From positions 61,974 through 125,973 of IMG/VR virus record IMGVR_UViG_3300037010_001382: a stretch of DNA of 64,000 nucleotides, one strand, 5' to 3'. The DNA is from a virus. Shown here in pieces: positions 1 through 6,930 of the stretch. The position numbers and the translations under genes were made by a program. Position 1 is the first letter of the stretch. Every line of letters starts with the position of its first letter. The notes beneath the pieces were generated by a model that was given only the letters and a program-made list of their open reading frames with translations, made no database searches and was not told where the DNA came from.

Positions 1-2
1 AG

Positions 3-815
3 ATATATGGTCCAGAATCGTCTGGAAAGACCACTCTAGCTATACATGTTATGGCGGAAGCTCAAAGACTTGGTGGGTTATGTGCAGTTATTGATGCTGA
101 GCATGCGTTTGATAAGGAATATGCACGATCTTTAGGTGTAGATGTTGATGAATTAGAGTTTTGCCAACCTGACAATGGAGACATTGGATTAGAAGTAGCA
201 GACAGATTAATTAGCTCTGGAGCTTATGATGTTGTACTTATTGATAGTGTTTCAGCCTTAGTACCTAAAGCAGAACTTGAAGGTGAAATGGGTGAAAGTA
301 AAATGGGTTTACATGCAAGATTAATGTCACAAGCATGTAGAAAAATAGTTGGTGCAACTGCTAAGACTGGTACTTTAGTTATCTTCATTAATCAACTTCG
401 AGAGAAGATTGGTGTAATGTTTGGTAGTCCTGAAACTACTACTGGCGGTAATGCGCTTAAGTTTTATGCATCTGTTCGTTTAGATGTTAGAAGATCATTA
501 ACAGCTGCAAATGCAGTTATGGATGGTGAACTTAAGATTGGTAATCAAACAACTGTTAAGGTCATAAAGAATAAAATTGCACCTCCTTTTGGAAAGTGTG
601 AATTTGATATTCTATATGGTAAAGGTGTAGATAAGTTAGGTGAGATACTAGAGATAGGAGTTGAGCTTGATATTATTAACAAAGCAGGTTCTTGGTTCAC
701 TTATGGAGATGCTTTTAGAATTCAAGGGAAAGAGGCTGTAAAGCAATTTCTTGCTGATAATGAAGGCTTATTACGTGAAATAGAGAATTCTATAAGAGCA
801 AGAATGATACATTGA
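3..815 (+). CDS. recA: RecA recombinase, 5'-truncated by the window edge
   Basis: Bacterial-type RecA, the ATP-dependent strand-exchange protein of homologous recombination. The reading frame is open from base 3, so the first methionine at base 51 is internal and roughly the first 65-70 residues lie outside the window. Bases 9-32 encode the Walker A motif GPESSGKT. Further on are the Walker B segment [10 protein letters not shown] and the L1/L2 DNA-binding stretch [13 protein letters not shown] followed by [15 protein letters not shown]. The C-terminal domain is short compared with ~350-aa bacterial RecA. The sequence reads as cellular RecA rather than UvsX/Sak4, which suggests acquisition from a bacterium (inference). 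The stop overlaps the TTG start of the next gene. Confidence 0.95.
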   Translation: MYGPESSGKTTLAIHVMAEAQRLGGLCAVIDAEHAFDKEYARSLGVDVDELEFCQPDNGDIGLEVADRLISSGAYDVVLIDSVSALVPKAELEGEMGESKMGLHARLMSQACRKIVGATAKTGTLVIFINQLREKIGVMFGSPETTTGGNALKFYASVRLDVRRSLTAANAVMDGELKIGNQTTVKVIKNKIAPPFGKCEFDILYGKGVDKLGEILEIGVELDIINKAGSWFTYGDAFRIQGKEAVKQFLADNEGLLREIENSIRARMIH

Positions 816-1063
816 TATTAGAGAATTTAAAAGCATTATTTCCAAAAGCTTTTTCTCTTTATTTAAATAATGAACCATTAACAAGAGATACGATTATACA
901 ATTTCTTGATGATAATGATTTATTTGTTTGTGTATCTACAGATGCTGAAGGAATTAACTGGTTTGTGGAAATAAGCGGAATACCTTTGACATTCTGTAAT
1001 AGTAGAAATAATGCTATGGATTATGGAATATTAGAAGGATTATCAATTTTAGAAACGTTTTAG
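812..1063 (+). CDS. hypothetical protein, 83 aa
   Basis: Small soluble acidic protein of unknown function. It begins at a TTG that overlaps the recA stop codon by 4 nt and ends in a TAG overlapping the GTG start of the next gene, so it is translationally coupled on both sides within a recombination/nucleotide-metabolism operon. No transmembrane segment, Cys cluster or known motif is visible. No homolog is recognised. Tight coupling supports it being real. Confidence 0.7.
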   Translation: MILENLKALFPKAFSLYLNNEPLTRDTIIQFLDDNDLFVCVSTDAEGINWFVEISGIPLTFCNSRNNAMDYGILEGLSILETF

Positions 1064-1431
1064 TGATAGAAATAAGAAAAGAAGTAATACAAGATAAACC
1101 TGCATATCGTTTGAATGCAGGAAAAACAAGATTTGATTTGTTAGAACCTTTTGCAATTGAGCAACTTGCAAAAGTATTTACAGCAGGTGCTGCTAAATAT
1201 GCAGATCATAACTGGTTAAAAGGAGATGGGTTAAAATGGTCTGCCTATCTCTCGTCGCTACATAGGCATTTAAATGCTTTTGAACAAGGTGTGGATTATG
1301 ATGAAGAAACGAAGTTATTACATATGGCACATGTTGCATGGAATGCTATGGCGCTTGTATCTGGTACAAAATTGTTTCCAAAGAATGATGATCGCCTACA
1401 TAAGATCTTAGAAATACAGAATGAAACTTAA
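1063..1431 (+). CDS. dATP/dGTP diphosphohydrolase-like protein
   Basis: 122-aa protein resembling the phage dGTP/dATP diphosphohydrolase N-terminal family (Pfam dGTP_diPhyd_N), predicted to hydrolyse purine dNTPs and adjust the nucleotide pool. Family-like features are LNAGKTRFDLL near residue 18, a central FTAGAAKYADHNW, a helical segment with SLHRHLNAF, and a C-terminal acidic/His region with LLHMAHVAWNAM. The His and acidic residues of these helices are the expected metal and phosphate ligands. GTG start overlapping the upstream stop by one base; the 3' end overlaps the next gene by 11 nt. It sits in an operon with ThyX, which agrees with a dNTP-pool role. Function is inferred from the family only. 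Confidence 0.8.
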   Translation: MIEIRKEVIQDKPAYRLNAGKTRFDLLEPFAIEQLAKVFTAGAAKYADHNWLKGDGLKWSAYLSSLHRHLNAFEQGVDYDEETKLLHMAHVAWNAMALVSGTKLFPKNDDRLHKILEIQNET

Positions 1432-1630
1432 GAAGAAGGTTTATACCTATGAAGAGGTATTAGGACAATTTCAGGGACAGGTTGAACGCTTTAAAAATGA
1501 CTCAGCAAGAGTTCCTTCTAGGAATGCTTCTGCAGAGGACATTGAAAAGTATGCTGTCAAATTACACAGAGAAGAATTCAAAGATGCTCTTAATCCGAGC
1601 GTTATTGATCAATATAAAGCACACAAGTGA
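1421..1630 (+). CDS. hypothetical protein, 69 aa
   Basis: Highly charged, Lys/Glu-rich small protein of unknown function, probably mostly helical. ATG start lies inside the 3' end of the diphosphohydrolase gene (11-nt overlap). A longer reading frame at 1482-1700 crosses it but ends inside the next gene and has no family features, so this frame is preferred. No homolog recognised. Confidence 0.55.
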   Translation: MKLKKKVYTYEEVLGQFQGQVERFKNDSARVPSRNASAEDIEKYAVKLHREEFKDALNPSVIDQYKAHK

Positions 1631-1689
1631 TAATAACTTGGTTACTCTTACTAGTAGTAATTATTATAGTGAGAAAGAGGAGATGAAGA

Positions 1690-2106
1690 ATGGGATATAA
1701 GTTATTTCTTGACGATTATCGTCAACCTAAAGAATGTGCATTGTATATGTACAAGAGAATAGGTGCTGAAAATCTAATATATCTTGATAAGGACTGGGTA
1801 GTTGTAAAAAACTATCCAGACTTTATTGCTTATATAATGGATCATGGTATACCTGATCTCGTGTCGTTCGATCATGATTTGGCTGATGGTCATTATCATA
1901 AGAATATGCAAGAAGGGAAATTAAATTATGATGCAGAGAGTTTCAAAAGTGATGATTATAATAAAACAGGATATCACTGTGCGTTATGGTTAAGAAACTT
2001 ATGTTACTTTAATCTTGTTCCGTTACCAAAGTGGTATGTACATAGTGCTAATCCTGTTGGAACAGAAAATATAGTTGCATTATTAAAACAAAAGATGGAT
2101 GTTTGA
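1690..2106 (+). CDS. cREC (cyclic-phosphate processing receiver) domain protein
   Basis: 138-aa protein matching the cREC receiver-like domain, proposed in the literature to process or sense cyclic phosphates such as RNA 2',3'-cyclic ends. Diagnostic elements in order are LFLDDYRQP at residues 5-13 (paired acidic residues), DLVSFDHDLADG around residues 57-68 (Asp pocket), a Tyr/His/Cys segment, and WYVHSANPVGTENI near the C terminus. A purine-rich Shine-Dalgarno-like stretch (AGAGGAGA) precedes the ATG, unusual among these genes. Its neighbours are nucleotide-metabolism genes, and a tRNA plus PTH2-like gene lie 1.5 kb downstream. A role in RNA-end repair or in blunting RNA-cleaving host defence is possible but is inference. 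Confidence 0.75.
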   Translation: MGYKLFLDDYRQPKECALYMYKRIGAENLIYLDKDWVVVKNYPDFIAYIMDHGIPDLVSFDHDLADGHYHKNMQEGKLNYDAESFKSDDYNKTGYHCALWLRNLCYFNLVPLPKWYVHSANPVGTENIVALLKQKMDV

Positions 2107-2263
2107 TAAAATTGATATATCAAAATCACTGAGAGAAGATTTAATAGCTACATTAGAAAGTATGTTTGATAAATTTGATGAATATCAGTATTCAGAGGAT
2201 GGATTCGAAGATACTAAAGAATTTAATGAACTAAAAGTACATCTTAAGAAATTAAAAGAATAA
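2099..2263 (+). CDS. hypothetical protein, 54 aa
   Basis: Short frame starting at an ATG that overlaps the end of the cREC gene by 8 nt and stopping 3 nt before the thyX TTG start, so it fills the gap exactly as expected in this compact operon. The product is strongly acidic/basic and helical, with two FDK repeats, and no Cys or membrane segment. Function unknown. Confidence 0.6.
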   Translation: MFDKIDISKSLREDLIATLESMFDKFDEYQYSEDGFEDTKEFNELKVHLKKLKE

Positions 2264-2266
2264 TAT

Positions 2267-2908
2267 TTGAAGGTAGAATTAGTAGCTAAGACAGCTCCGT
2301 TAGTAGAAGGTGTTTCTACTGCAGAGTTTGCAGCTTATGTAGCCAGGATTGGCAAAATTAAGGAGAATCCAGAAAAGTTGATGAAGTACTTGGTTACTCA
2401 TAAACATTGGAGCCCATTTGAACATACGTTTTTTACGTTTAAGATACAAACAAGCATGTCAATAGGTGAGCAGTTACTTAGACATAGATCTTTTACGTTT
2501 CAGAAACAATCTGGAAGGTATGAGGAAATGAATGAGTTTGAACCTATAGAATTACGTAAACAAGCTGAAAAGAATAGACAATCATCTGAAGAGATAGTTG
2601 ATCCTATTCTTAAGTTAGGATCTGGACAGAAGGCATCTGCAGTCATAGATGCTTACTTGAGAGCAAGTCGTAATTTATATGAAATGCTTTTATCTGAAGG
2701 AGTTGCACGTGAATGTGCCCGATTAGTATTACCAGCATGTACATCTACAATGATGCTTATGAGCGGCTCCCTTCGATCATGGTTTCACTTCTTAGAAATA
2801 AGAGATGATGGACATGCTCAGAAAGAAGCACAAGAGATAGCTAGAGAAATAAAAGGAGTTTTGGCAAAAGAAATTCCTGGAATGTTTGTTAGTATCGAAA
2901 ATAAGTAG
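2267..2908 (+). CDS. thyX: FAD-dependent thymidylate synthase ThyX
   Basis: Makes dTMP from dUMP using methylene-tetrahydrofolate and reduced FAD. The ThyX signature RHR-x7-S is present: RHR at residues 72-74 and Ser at 82 within RHRSFTFQKQSGRY. N-terminal HWSPFEH (residues 47-53) and the C-terminal ARLVLPACTSTMMLMSGSLRSWFHFLEIR region, read in pieces, are typical. At 213 aa it is full length. TTG start, 3 nt after the preceding small gene. It supplies thymidine nucleotides for phage replication. Its last codons contain the -33 box of the next promoter. Confidence 0.95.
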   Translation: MKVELVAKTAPLVEGVSTAEFAAYVARIGKIKENPEKLMKYLVTHKHWSPFEHTFFTFKIQTSMSIGEQLLRHRSFTFQKQSGRYEEMNEFEPIELRKQAEKNRQSSEEIVDPILKLGSGQKASAVIDAYLRASRNLYEMLLSEGVARECARLVLPACTSTMMLMSGSLRSWFHFLEIRDDGHAQKEAQEIAREIKGVLAKEIPGMFVSIENK

Positions 2909-2916
2909 TATTTTTG
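2886..2916 (+). promoter_or_regulatory. Bacteroidota-type promoter for 2930-3488
   Basis: TTG at 2886-2888, a 20-nt spacer, then TATTTTTG (TAnnTTTG) at 2909-2916. The predicted transcript starts about 7 nt later, just ahead of the GTG at 2930. This is the only strong copy on the plus strand; the spacing is identical to five minus-strand copies. Confidence 0.7.
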
Positions 2917-2929
2917 TAAAATAAAAATA

Positions 2930-3199
2930 GTGAGTACAGAAGGATTAATAATATTAGGTATCATAAGTATTGTACTTATGGTAATGAGGGGATGGGTAAA
3001 GAACGAAATTAAAGTTATAAAGGTTTTGTGTGAACAGAATCAAGCAAGGAACGTATATAGTATTACAGCAGCTGAACAAGTTGCAACAAATGCTAGAGGT
3101 ATTGCAAGTAACGCATTGAGTTCAGCACAACGTGCAGATAGTAAGGTAGAAAAGTATTTAAACAGTAACAAAACAATAGAAGTAAGTAATAATGGGTAA
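2930..3199 (+). CDS. small membrane-anchored protein, 89 aa
   Basis: GTG start directly behind the promoter at 2886-2916. Residues 4-20 form one hydrophobic segment (GLIILGIISIVLMVM), followed by a polar, Ala/Ser-rich helical tail with coiled-coil character. Topology suggests an N-terminal membrane anchor with a cytoplasmic or periplasmic helix. No family recognised. The 3' end overlaps the next gene by 8 nt, so the two are probably made together. Confidence 0.65.
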   Translation: MSTEGLIILGIISIVLMVMRGWVKNEIKVIKVLCEQNQARNVYSITAAEQVATNARGIASNALSSAQRADSKVEKYLNSNKTIEVSNNG

Positions 3200-3488
3200 T
3201 CAATTCTTTTACGAGGTAGTAAGTATGGATCCTAAAGCACCTAAATCAACAGGTAGCTTTAATGTAGAGTGTGTAGTAAGAACAGCAGAATATGAACCAG
3301 GTCGTCTGATCGTATTGCTAAATGATTTTCATGAGGAAATCTCAAAGAAACCAAAGCAATCAGGTAAGAATGGTAATGTAGTAATGGAAACTGTTAGAGA
3401 AACGATTGCATCTCAGATTTTCATGAATGAAGCAGACTCGATTCGATATCGAGATATGTTTGAAGTGAAAGCTGTAGCAGTAGCATAA
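3192..3488 (+). CDS. hypothetical protein, 98 aa
   Basis: Soluble protein of unknown function with a central beta-rich stretch (FNVECVVRTAEYEPGRLIVLLND). It is the last gene before a strong intrinsic terminator at 3499-3530 and is translationally coupled to the membrane protein upstream by an 8-nt overlap. No motif recognised. Confidence 0.65.
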   Translation: MGNQFFYEVVSMDPKAPKSTGSFNVECVVRTAEYEPGRLIVLLNDFHEEISKKPKQSGKNGNVVMETVRETIASQIFMNEADSIRYRDMFEVKAVAVA

Positions 3489-3498
3489 TAAGTTTATA

Positions 3499-3530
3499 AG
3501 GGAGTGTATTAATTTACACTCCCTTTTTTT
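3499..3530 (+). terminator. intrinsic terminator
   Basis: Nine-base-pair stem GGGAGTGTA (3500-3508) with TACACTCCC (3515-3523), 6-nt loop, followed by seven T at 3524-3530. It ends the transcript from the promoter at 2886. The tRNA starts only 5 nt later, so that tRNA must be made by read-through or from a promoter hidden in this structure. Confidence 0.9.
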
Positions 3531-3534
3531 ATAA

Positions 3535-3611
3535 GGTCCTGTAGCTCAGTCAGACTAGAGCAGATGGTTTTCCGAGCCAGAAGGTCGGGGGTTTGAATCC
3601 CTCCAGGATCA
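3535..3611 (+). tRNA. tRNA, isotype uncertain (best fold gives anticodon TCC, Gly)
   Basis: Acceptor stem GGTCCTG pairs with CAGGATC (one G-U), D stem GCTC/GAGC, T stem GGGGG/CCCTC with loop TTTGAAT, discriminator A, no encoded CCA. The anticodon arm is the weak part: the best pairing (TGGT/GCCA) puts TCC at 34-36 but needs one extra base on each side and an outer A-G mismatch; CCG or TTC are alternatives in shifted loops. The unusual arm may mean a decaying or specialised tRNA. Confidence 0.75.
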
Positions 3612-3641
3612 CGAACGCAATTTAAAGCGTGTTTATTATGA

Positions 3642-3989
3642 AGCGGATCTAACGAACCGAAGCAAAAGCTTGTTACTGTAACAAGAAGAGATCTAAGCCC
3701 TGGGTATCAGGCTGTACAATCAACGCATGCAGCGATTGATTTTATATTTGAACATAATGATAGGGCTGGTCCTTGGCATGAGTCGAACTATTTAGTTCAA
3801 TTGGCTGTTGCTGACGAAAATGAACTTAATTTGTTGATAGAAAGATGTAGACTTTCCTATCTCACGTTAACAATTTTTCAAGAACCAGATTTAGGAAACC
3901 AAACAACTGCTATATGTATAGAACCATCTATTACAACGCAGAAATTAGTTAAAAAACTACCTCTACTATTTAATTATGCAAGGATATAA
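3642..3989 (+). CDS. peptidyl-tRNA hydrolase (PTH2)-like protein, start codon missing or frameshifted
   Basis: The open frame from 3642 encodes about 115 residues with PTH2-type features: KLVTVTRRDLSPGYQAVQ, then STHAAIDF (the QA-x-HA helix), SNYLVQLAV, and a C-terminal REPDLGNQ-like stretch leading to TAICIEP. PTH2 enzymes free tRNA from stalled peptidyl-tRNA. Between the in-frame stop at 3639-3641 and the domain there is no ATG, GTG, TTG or CTG; the first is TTG at 3801, far inside the domain. An ATG at 3638 is in another frame and reads MKRI then TAA; a +1 shift at that TAA would join it to the domain. It may be programmed shifting, a sequencing error, or a decayed gene. It lies 30 nt after a tRNA gene. 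Confidence 0.65.
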   Translation, partial: SGSNEPKQKLVTVTRRDLSPGYQAVQSTHAAIDFIFEHNDRAGPWHESNYLVQLAVADENELNLLIERCRLSYLTLTIFQEPDLGNQTTAICIEPSITTQKLVKKLPLLFNYARI

Positions 3990-4227
3990 AATTATTGATG
4001 AGAAAAGTCCTTTATTTGGACGAATTATATACAAGATTAATGAGTATGAAGTTATGATACTTGCAACTCCAACAATTGGCCACATGAGATATGGGCTTCA
4101 CCTGTTGAGATCGTATATAGTTGCAAATGCAGTACAAGAGATAAATCTGTTAGAAGAAAAATGGATTCATCCTCACCTGTTTAAACCTGTGAAAGATGAA
4201 CTTATTAAACTTTTAGGTAACGAGTAA
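3976..4227 (+). CDS. hypothetical protein, 83 aa
   Basis: Last gene of the left plus-strand block, overlapping the PTH2-like frame by 14 nt. Mixed alpha/beta composition, no Cys, no membrane segment, no recognised family. Ends 6 nt before the bidirectional terminator hairpin. Confidence 0.65.
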   Translation: MQGYKIIDEKSPLFGRIIYKINEYEVMILATPTIGHMRYGLHLLRSYIVANAVQEINLLEEKWIHPHLFKPVKDELIKLLGNE

Positions 4228-4232
4228 AAATG

Positions 4233-4276
4233 AGAAAGCCACTGTAACTTAATTGCTACAGTGGCTTCTTTCTTTT
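4233..4276. terminator. bidirectional terminator between convergent gene blocks
   Basis: Stem AGCCACTGTA (4237-4246) with TACAGTGGCT (4257-4266), 10-nt loop. On the plus strand it is followed by a T-rich run to 4277, on the minus strand by TTTCTCATTTTT. It separates the plus genes ending at 4227 from the minus block ending at 4337. Confidence 0.85.
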
Positions 4277-4277
4277 T

Positions 4278-4319
4278 ACCCCTTCGGGGTTGCGCTGGCG
4301 CGCCGATACCTTTTTTTTA
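4278..4319. other. GC-rich hairpin island at the convergence point
   Basis: ACCCC/GGGGT arms around TTC (4278-4290), then GCGC-TG-GCGC (4292-4301), overlapping the 8-bp palindrome GGCGCGCC (4297-4304) and a T-tract from 4311. It is very GC-rich for this AT-rich genome and carries no gene. It may reinforce termination in both directions; another function is unknown. Confidence 0.5.
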
Positions 4320-4336
4320 CTCGGATTGATGAATTT

Positions 4337-4579
4337 TTATGAGTTCTGCTCAGGTACAAATTCAGTAATTACACCTTTCTCTACATACTCTGCCATCTTT
4401 GCTTGACAAATAGTAAATGCTTCTGTCAATTTAATTATAGTAGGCACATCTAAAGAGGATACTACGAATTGGCTCAATGCTTGATTTAAAATGCTGAACT
4501 GTCTACCTGTTAGGACAATTTCATCATCTAATTTCCATTGCCATTGTTTACTTGGATCAAATTTTGTTACTTCTTCCAT
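4337..4579 (-). CDS. hypothetical protein, 80 aa
   Basis: Last gene of the long minus-strand block, with its own promoter at 4607-4637. Soluble, mostly helical, one Cys, no known motif. N-terminal residues WQWKLDDEIVLTGRQF are followed by two amphipathic helices. Function unknown; being a single-gene unit beside the lysis-like genes, it may be expressed separately from the virion operon. Confidence 0.7.
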   Translation of the reverse strand: MEEVTKFDPSKQWQWKLDDEIVLTGRQFSILNQALSQFVVSSLDVPTIIKLTEAFTICQAKMAEYVEKGVITEFVPEQNS

Positions 4580-4606
4580 TTCTTATTTTTATAAATTTAT
4601 ATAATG

Positions 4607-4637
4607 CAAAGATACGATATTATTTTTATTCTACCAA
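4607..4637 (-). promoter_or_regulatory. Bacteroidota-type promoter for 4337-4579
   Basis: On the minus strand TTG (4637-4635) within AATTTGGTAG, 20-nt spacer, then TATCTTTG (4614-4607). The -33 box lies inside the end of the upstream gene. Confidence 0.8.
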
Positions 4638-4915
4638 ATTATACTATAAGAAACACTAGTACTAATTGCTAAAGATTTACTGAATGTTATCTTTAGTTTA
4701 AATAATCTATGTGCATTTAGTAAATTTTCTATAATATGTTCTCTATATTTAGGATCTGAAGGTACAACTGTTACTTTGATTTCATTATCAAACTTATACA
4801 TTGTTATATGACCTTCAGGATCTGAATGCTTTAATGCAGCAAGTACAAATTCAAGATACATTTGATCTGAATCATGTAGTATTCTTGGAAAGCCTTGCTT
4901 CTTAATTGTTAACAT
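4631..4915 (-). CDS. hypothetical protein, 94 aa
   Basis: Small alpha/beta protein without recognised motif. Start codon directly abuts the stop of the spanin-like gene upstream, so it belongs to that operon. Beta-rich middle (TMYKFDNEIKVTVVPSD) and a helical region after it. No Cys or signal sequence. Function unknown. Confidence 0.65.
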   Translation of the reverse strand: MLTIKKQGFPRILHDSDQMYLEFVLAALKHSDPEGHITMYKFDNEIKVTVVPSDPKYREHIIENLLNAHRLFKLKITFSKSLAISTSVSYSIIW

Positions 4916-5629
4916 TTAGCGTTTTGATTTTATAGATACAAGATTGAATGTTACTCCTAATCCATATTGCATCTTTTGAGTGAATGGGTTATAGACGATA
5001 GAAGGTCCTAAAGATAGTAATACTTTTGGTTCCTTAACAATTAGTGCTTTACCCATATCAATATTAATATAAGGACTTTTATGCATAATTGTAACAGTGT
5101 CTTGATTGGCCCTTAATAGACGTTTGTGAACACCTATAACAACTGTGACAGTATCCTTCAACTTTAGGTCTATAGTGCCTAGTTTCGTCTTCAAATCGGC
5201 TTTACTGACGATATAGACATAATCATCTATCTTCGTTAATGTTACTGTATCTCCAACTTGAGTTACAGGTACATTTTTAAAAGTTGTATCTATATAAGGT
5301 ACATATTTTACTACCTCTTTAATTTCAGGATGTCCTTTTATAGATTTTCTAATTGAATCAGTAATTTGATTCATCTCTTTTTGAGTTAGATCTCTTGTTA
5401 CTACTTGTGTAAAAGTTGTTCCTTTATTATCGGTATAAGACTTGGTAGGTTCTAAAGATAGAGTTGGAACTGGTTTCGATTCATTAGCAGTTCTTTGGTA
5501 AAAAAAATAGATTCCTCCTAAGATACTTAAAATGAAAAATGCTACAATTAGCACTTTTTCAGATAATGATCTTTTATTAAAGATCTCAGTTTCTTTTTGT
5601 ACAGATTGTAGCATTTCTTCTTTGTTCAT
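4916..5629 (-). CDS. membrane-anchored protein, spanin-like candidate
   Basis: 237-aa protein with a cytoplasmic N-terminal stretch, one transmembrane helix at about residues 26-44 (VLIVAFFILSILGGIYFF), a Pro/Ser linker, a long charged helical region and a beta-rich C terminus ending GLGVTFNLVSIKSKR. This single-anchor periplasmic layout, next to a holin-like gene and downstream of the tail fibres, suits an inner-membrane spanin or other lysis/envelope protein of a phage of Gram-negative bacteria. No sequence family is firmly recognised; the C-terminal beta strands could instead reach the outer membrane. Confidence 0.55.
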   Translation of the reverse strand: MNKEEMLQSVQKETEIFNKRSLSEKVLIVAFFILSILGGIYFFYQRTANESKPVPTLSLEPTKSYTDNKGTTFTQVVTRDLTQKEMNQITDSIRKSIKGHPEIKEVVKYVPYIDTTFKNVPVTQVGDTVTLTKIDDYVYIVSKADLKTKLGTIDLKLKDTVTVVIGVHKRLLRANQDTVTIMHKSPYINIDMGKALIVKEPKVLLSLGPSIVYNPFTQKMQYGLGVTFNLVSIKSKR

Positions 5630-5641
5630 ATGTAATTAATA

Positions 5642-5929
5642 TTACTCTTCGTTAACTTTTAGCTCAATACGCATAATTCTATGTGAATGTTCATTAAGCT
5701 GATTAGAATGTTCGAACATTTGAGCAGATTGTGCAGCTTGATTATCCTGCAAAGATCTAATTGTGATCTCTTGTGTTGTTGTCACTCTTGTCAGAGCTTG
5801 TAATTCTGTGATTATACTGTCTAAGCGTTTTACTACTTGTTGAGTTACTAATTTTGCTATAAAAGATATGATTCCTATCAATCCCATCGTAGCAAAAGTT
5901 AGTATCCAAACTTGCATATTTGGATCCAT
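5642..5929 (-). CDS. single-TM coiled-coil protein, holin-like candidate
   Basis: 95-aa protein with one hydrophobic helix at residues 6-28 (QVWILTFATMGLIGIISFIAKL) followed by a long amphipathic, Gln/His-rich coiled coil to the C terminus. This resembles the XhlA-type phage haemolysin/holin partner layout (inference from architecture only). It is followed by the spanin-like gene 13 nt away, forming a possible lysis cassette, although the endolysin lies 41 kb upstream at 46.7 kb. Confidence 0.5.
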   Translation of the reverse strand: MDPNMQVWILTFATMGLIGIISFIAKLVTQQVVKRLDSIITELQALTRVTTTQEITIRSLQDNQAAQSAQMFEHSNQLNEHSHRIMRIELKVNEE

Positions 5930-5952
5930 ATTGGGGTATGTTTACTTAAATA

Positions 5953-6426
5953 TTAACTTAATACAACTAAATATTGACTTCCTGGTACTGATGTAACAGT
6001 TACGTTAGTGGTTAGAGCAGCAAGTGCTCCTGGACTTGAAATTACACCTGTTCCTTGAACAGTTGAATTAGTCATTGTCCTACCTGCGAATGAACTTACT
6101 GTAATTGCTACAGTTTCATTGAAATCGTAAGGCATAGGAACTATTAAATAGCCACCATTTGCTAATGTGCCTGTCCACTCGTAACCTGGGAAAGATATTG
6201 CAGTTATATTAGAAGCTGCAGTAGTATTACGAATCATAATATAAGATCCTGATCCTTGAGGAAGACCAGAGCAGCAGCTATTAGCTACTGCACTAGTAAT
6301 ATCCTTCCAACGACCTGAACCCTTAGGAATATGTTTTCTCCATATCGCGGAGTTAGCTATGGCTGTACCATCAGCTGCGAGGCGTATAAATAGCCTGTCT
6401 CTTCTCGAGCGTCCTTGATTATCCAT
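5953..6426 (-). CDS. putative tail-fibre/receptor-region protein, 157 aa
   Basis: Beta-rich protein, Ser/Thr/Gly/Val-heavy after a basic N terminus (RSRRDRLFIRLAADGT). Composition matches the neighbouring adhesin-like genes, and it ends with repeated short beta strands (TTNVTVTSVPGSQYLVVL). It lies in the tail-fibre operon downstream of the RNA polymerase module. No enzymatic motif. Role as fibre tip or decoration is inferred from composition and position. Confidence 0.55.
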   Translation of the reverse strand: MDNQGRSRRDRLFIRLAADGTAIANSAIWRKHIPKGSGRWKDITSAVANSCCSGLPQGSGSYIMIRNTTAASNITAISFPGYEWTGTLANGGYLIVPMPYDFNETVAITVSSFAGRTMTNSTVQGTGVISSPGALAALTTNVTVTSVPGSQYLVVLS

Positions 6427-6459
6427 TTTGGGTTTTTGTTTTTAAAAGTTAATAATAAA

Positions 6460-6909
6460 TTACGCTGTTACACTCTTCGTAACTGCAAATGTAAATACAG
6501 GTTGTTCAGTAGTTGTACCACCAGTTGTCATGAAGGTTACTTTGAAAGAACCAGCGGCAACTGCAGTAATAAATACTTGATACAAATCTGTACCTGATTT
6601 CTGACAGATATCAATAAGATCTGTAGCAGCTACTGTTGAATTTGTAACAGTAAATGATGCTGGTGTAGCAGAACCAGCTGCTGATACCAATGTAATAGAA
6701 CCTGTTACTTTGTTAATTGTAACACCTGTTGTTCTTGAAGTGATCTGAGTAACTGTGCCACCTGCACCAGTTGAATAACCTATACCTGCTGTAGCAGAAC
6801 TAGACGTTACCGCACCAGTCGATGCTATCGCTGGAGCCCCATTTGCTAATTCGTTCCTCTTCACATAATTGTCTTGTGTAGGGAAGTTGTTGTTGTTTGC
6901 TGTTGCCAT
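6460..6909 (-). CDS. phage structural protein, 149 aa (tail fibre/decoration type)
   Basis: Carries a widespread phage virion segment: TSRTTGVTINKVTGSITL, then SAAGSATPASFTVTNSTVAA, then VAAGSFKVTFMTTGGTTTE, read as separate strands of a beta-sandwich. N terminus is Asn-rich and flexible. It lies between two other beta-rich fibre-type genes. Likely a fibre or surface-decoration subunit; exact place in the particle is not known. The 6415-6597 plus-strand frame here is antisense noise. Confidence 0.65.
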   Translation of the reverse strand: MATANNNNFPTQDNYVKRNELANGAPAIASTGAVTSSSATAGIGYSTGAGGTVTQITSRTTGVTINKVTGSITLVSAAGSATPASFTVTNSTVAATDLIDICQKSGTDLYQVFITAVAAGSFKVTFMTTGGTTTEQPVFTFAVTKSVTA

Positions 6910-6930
6910 TTTTTATGTTGTTTTTAATTG

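Noticed and set aside
1482-1700. 72-aa plus-strand frame
   Set aside because: It overlaps two better-placed genes in a different frame and carries no family features.
2099-2263. Considered as non-coding spacer
   Set aside because: A clean 54-codon frame starts and ends exactly at the neighbouring gene boundaries, so it is kept as a probable gene.
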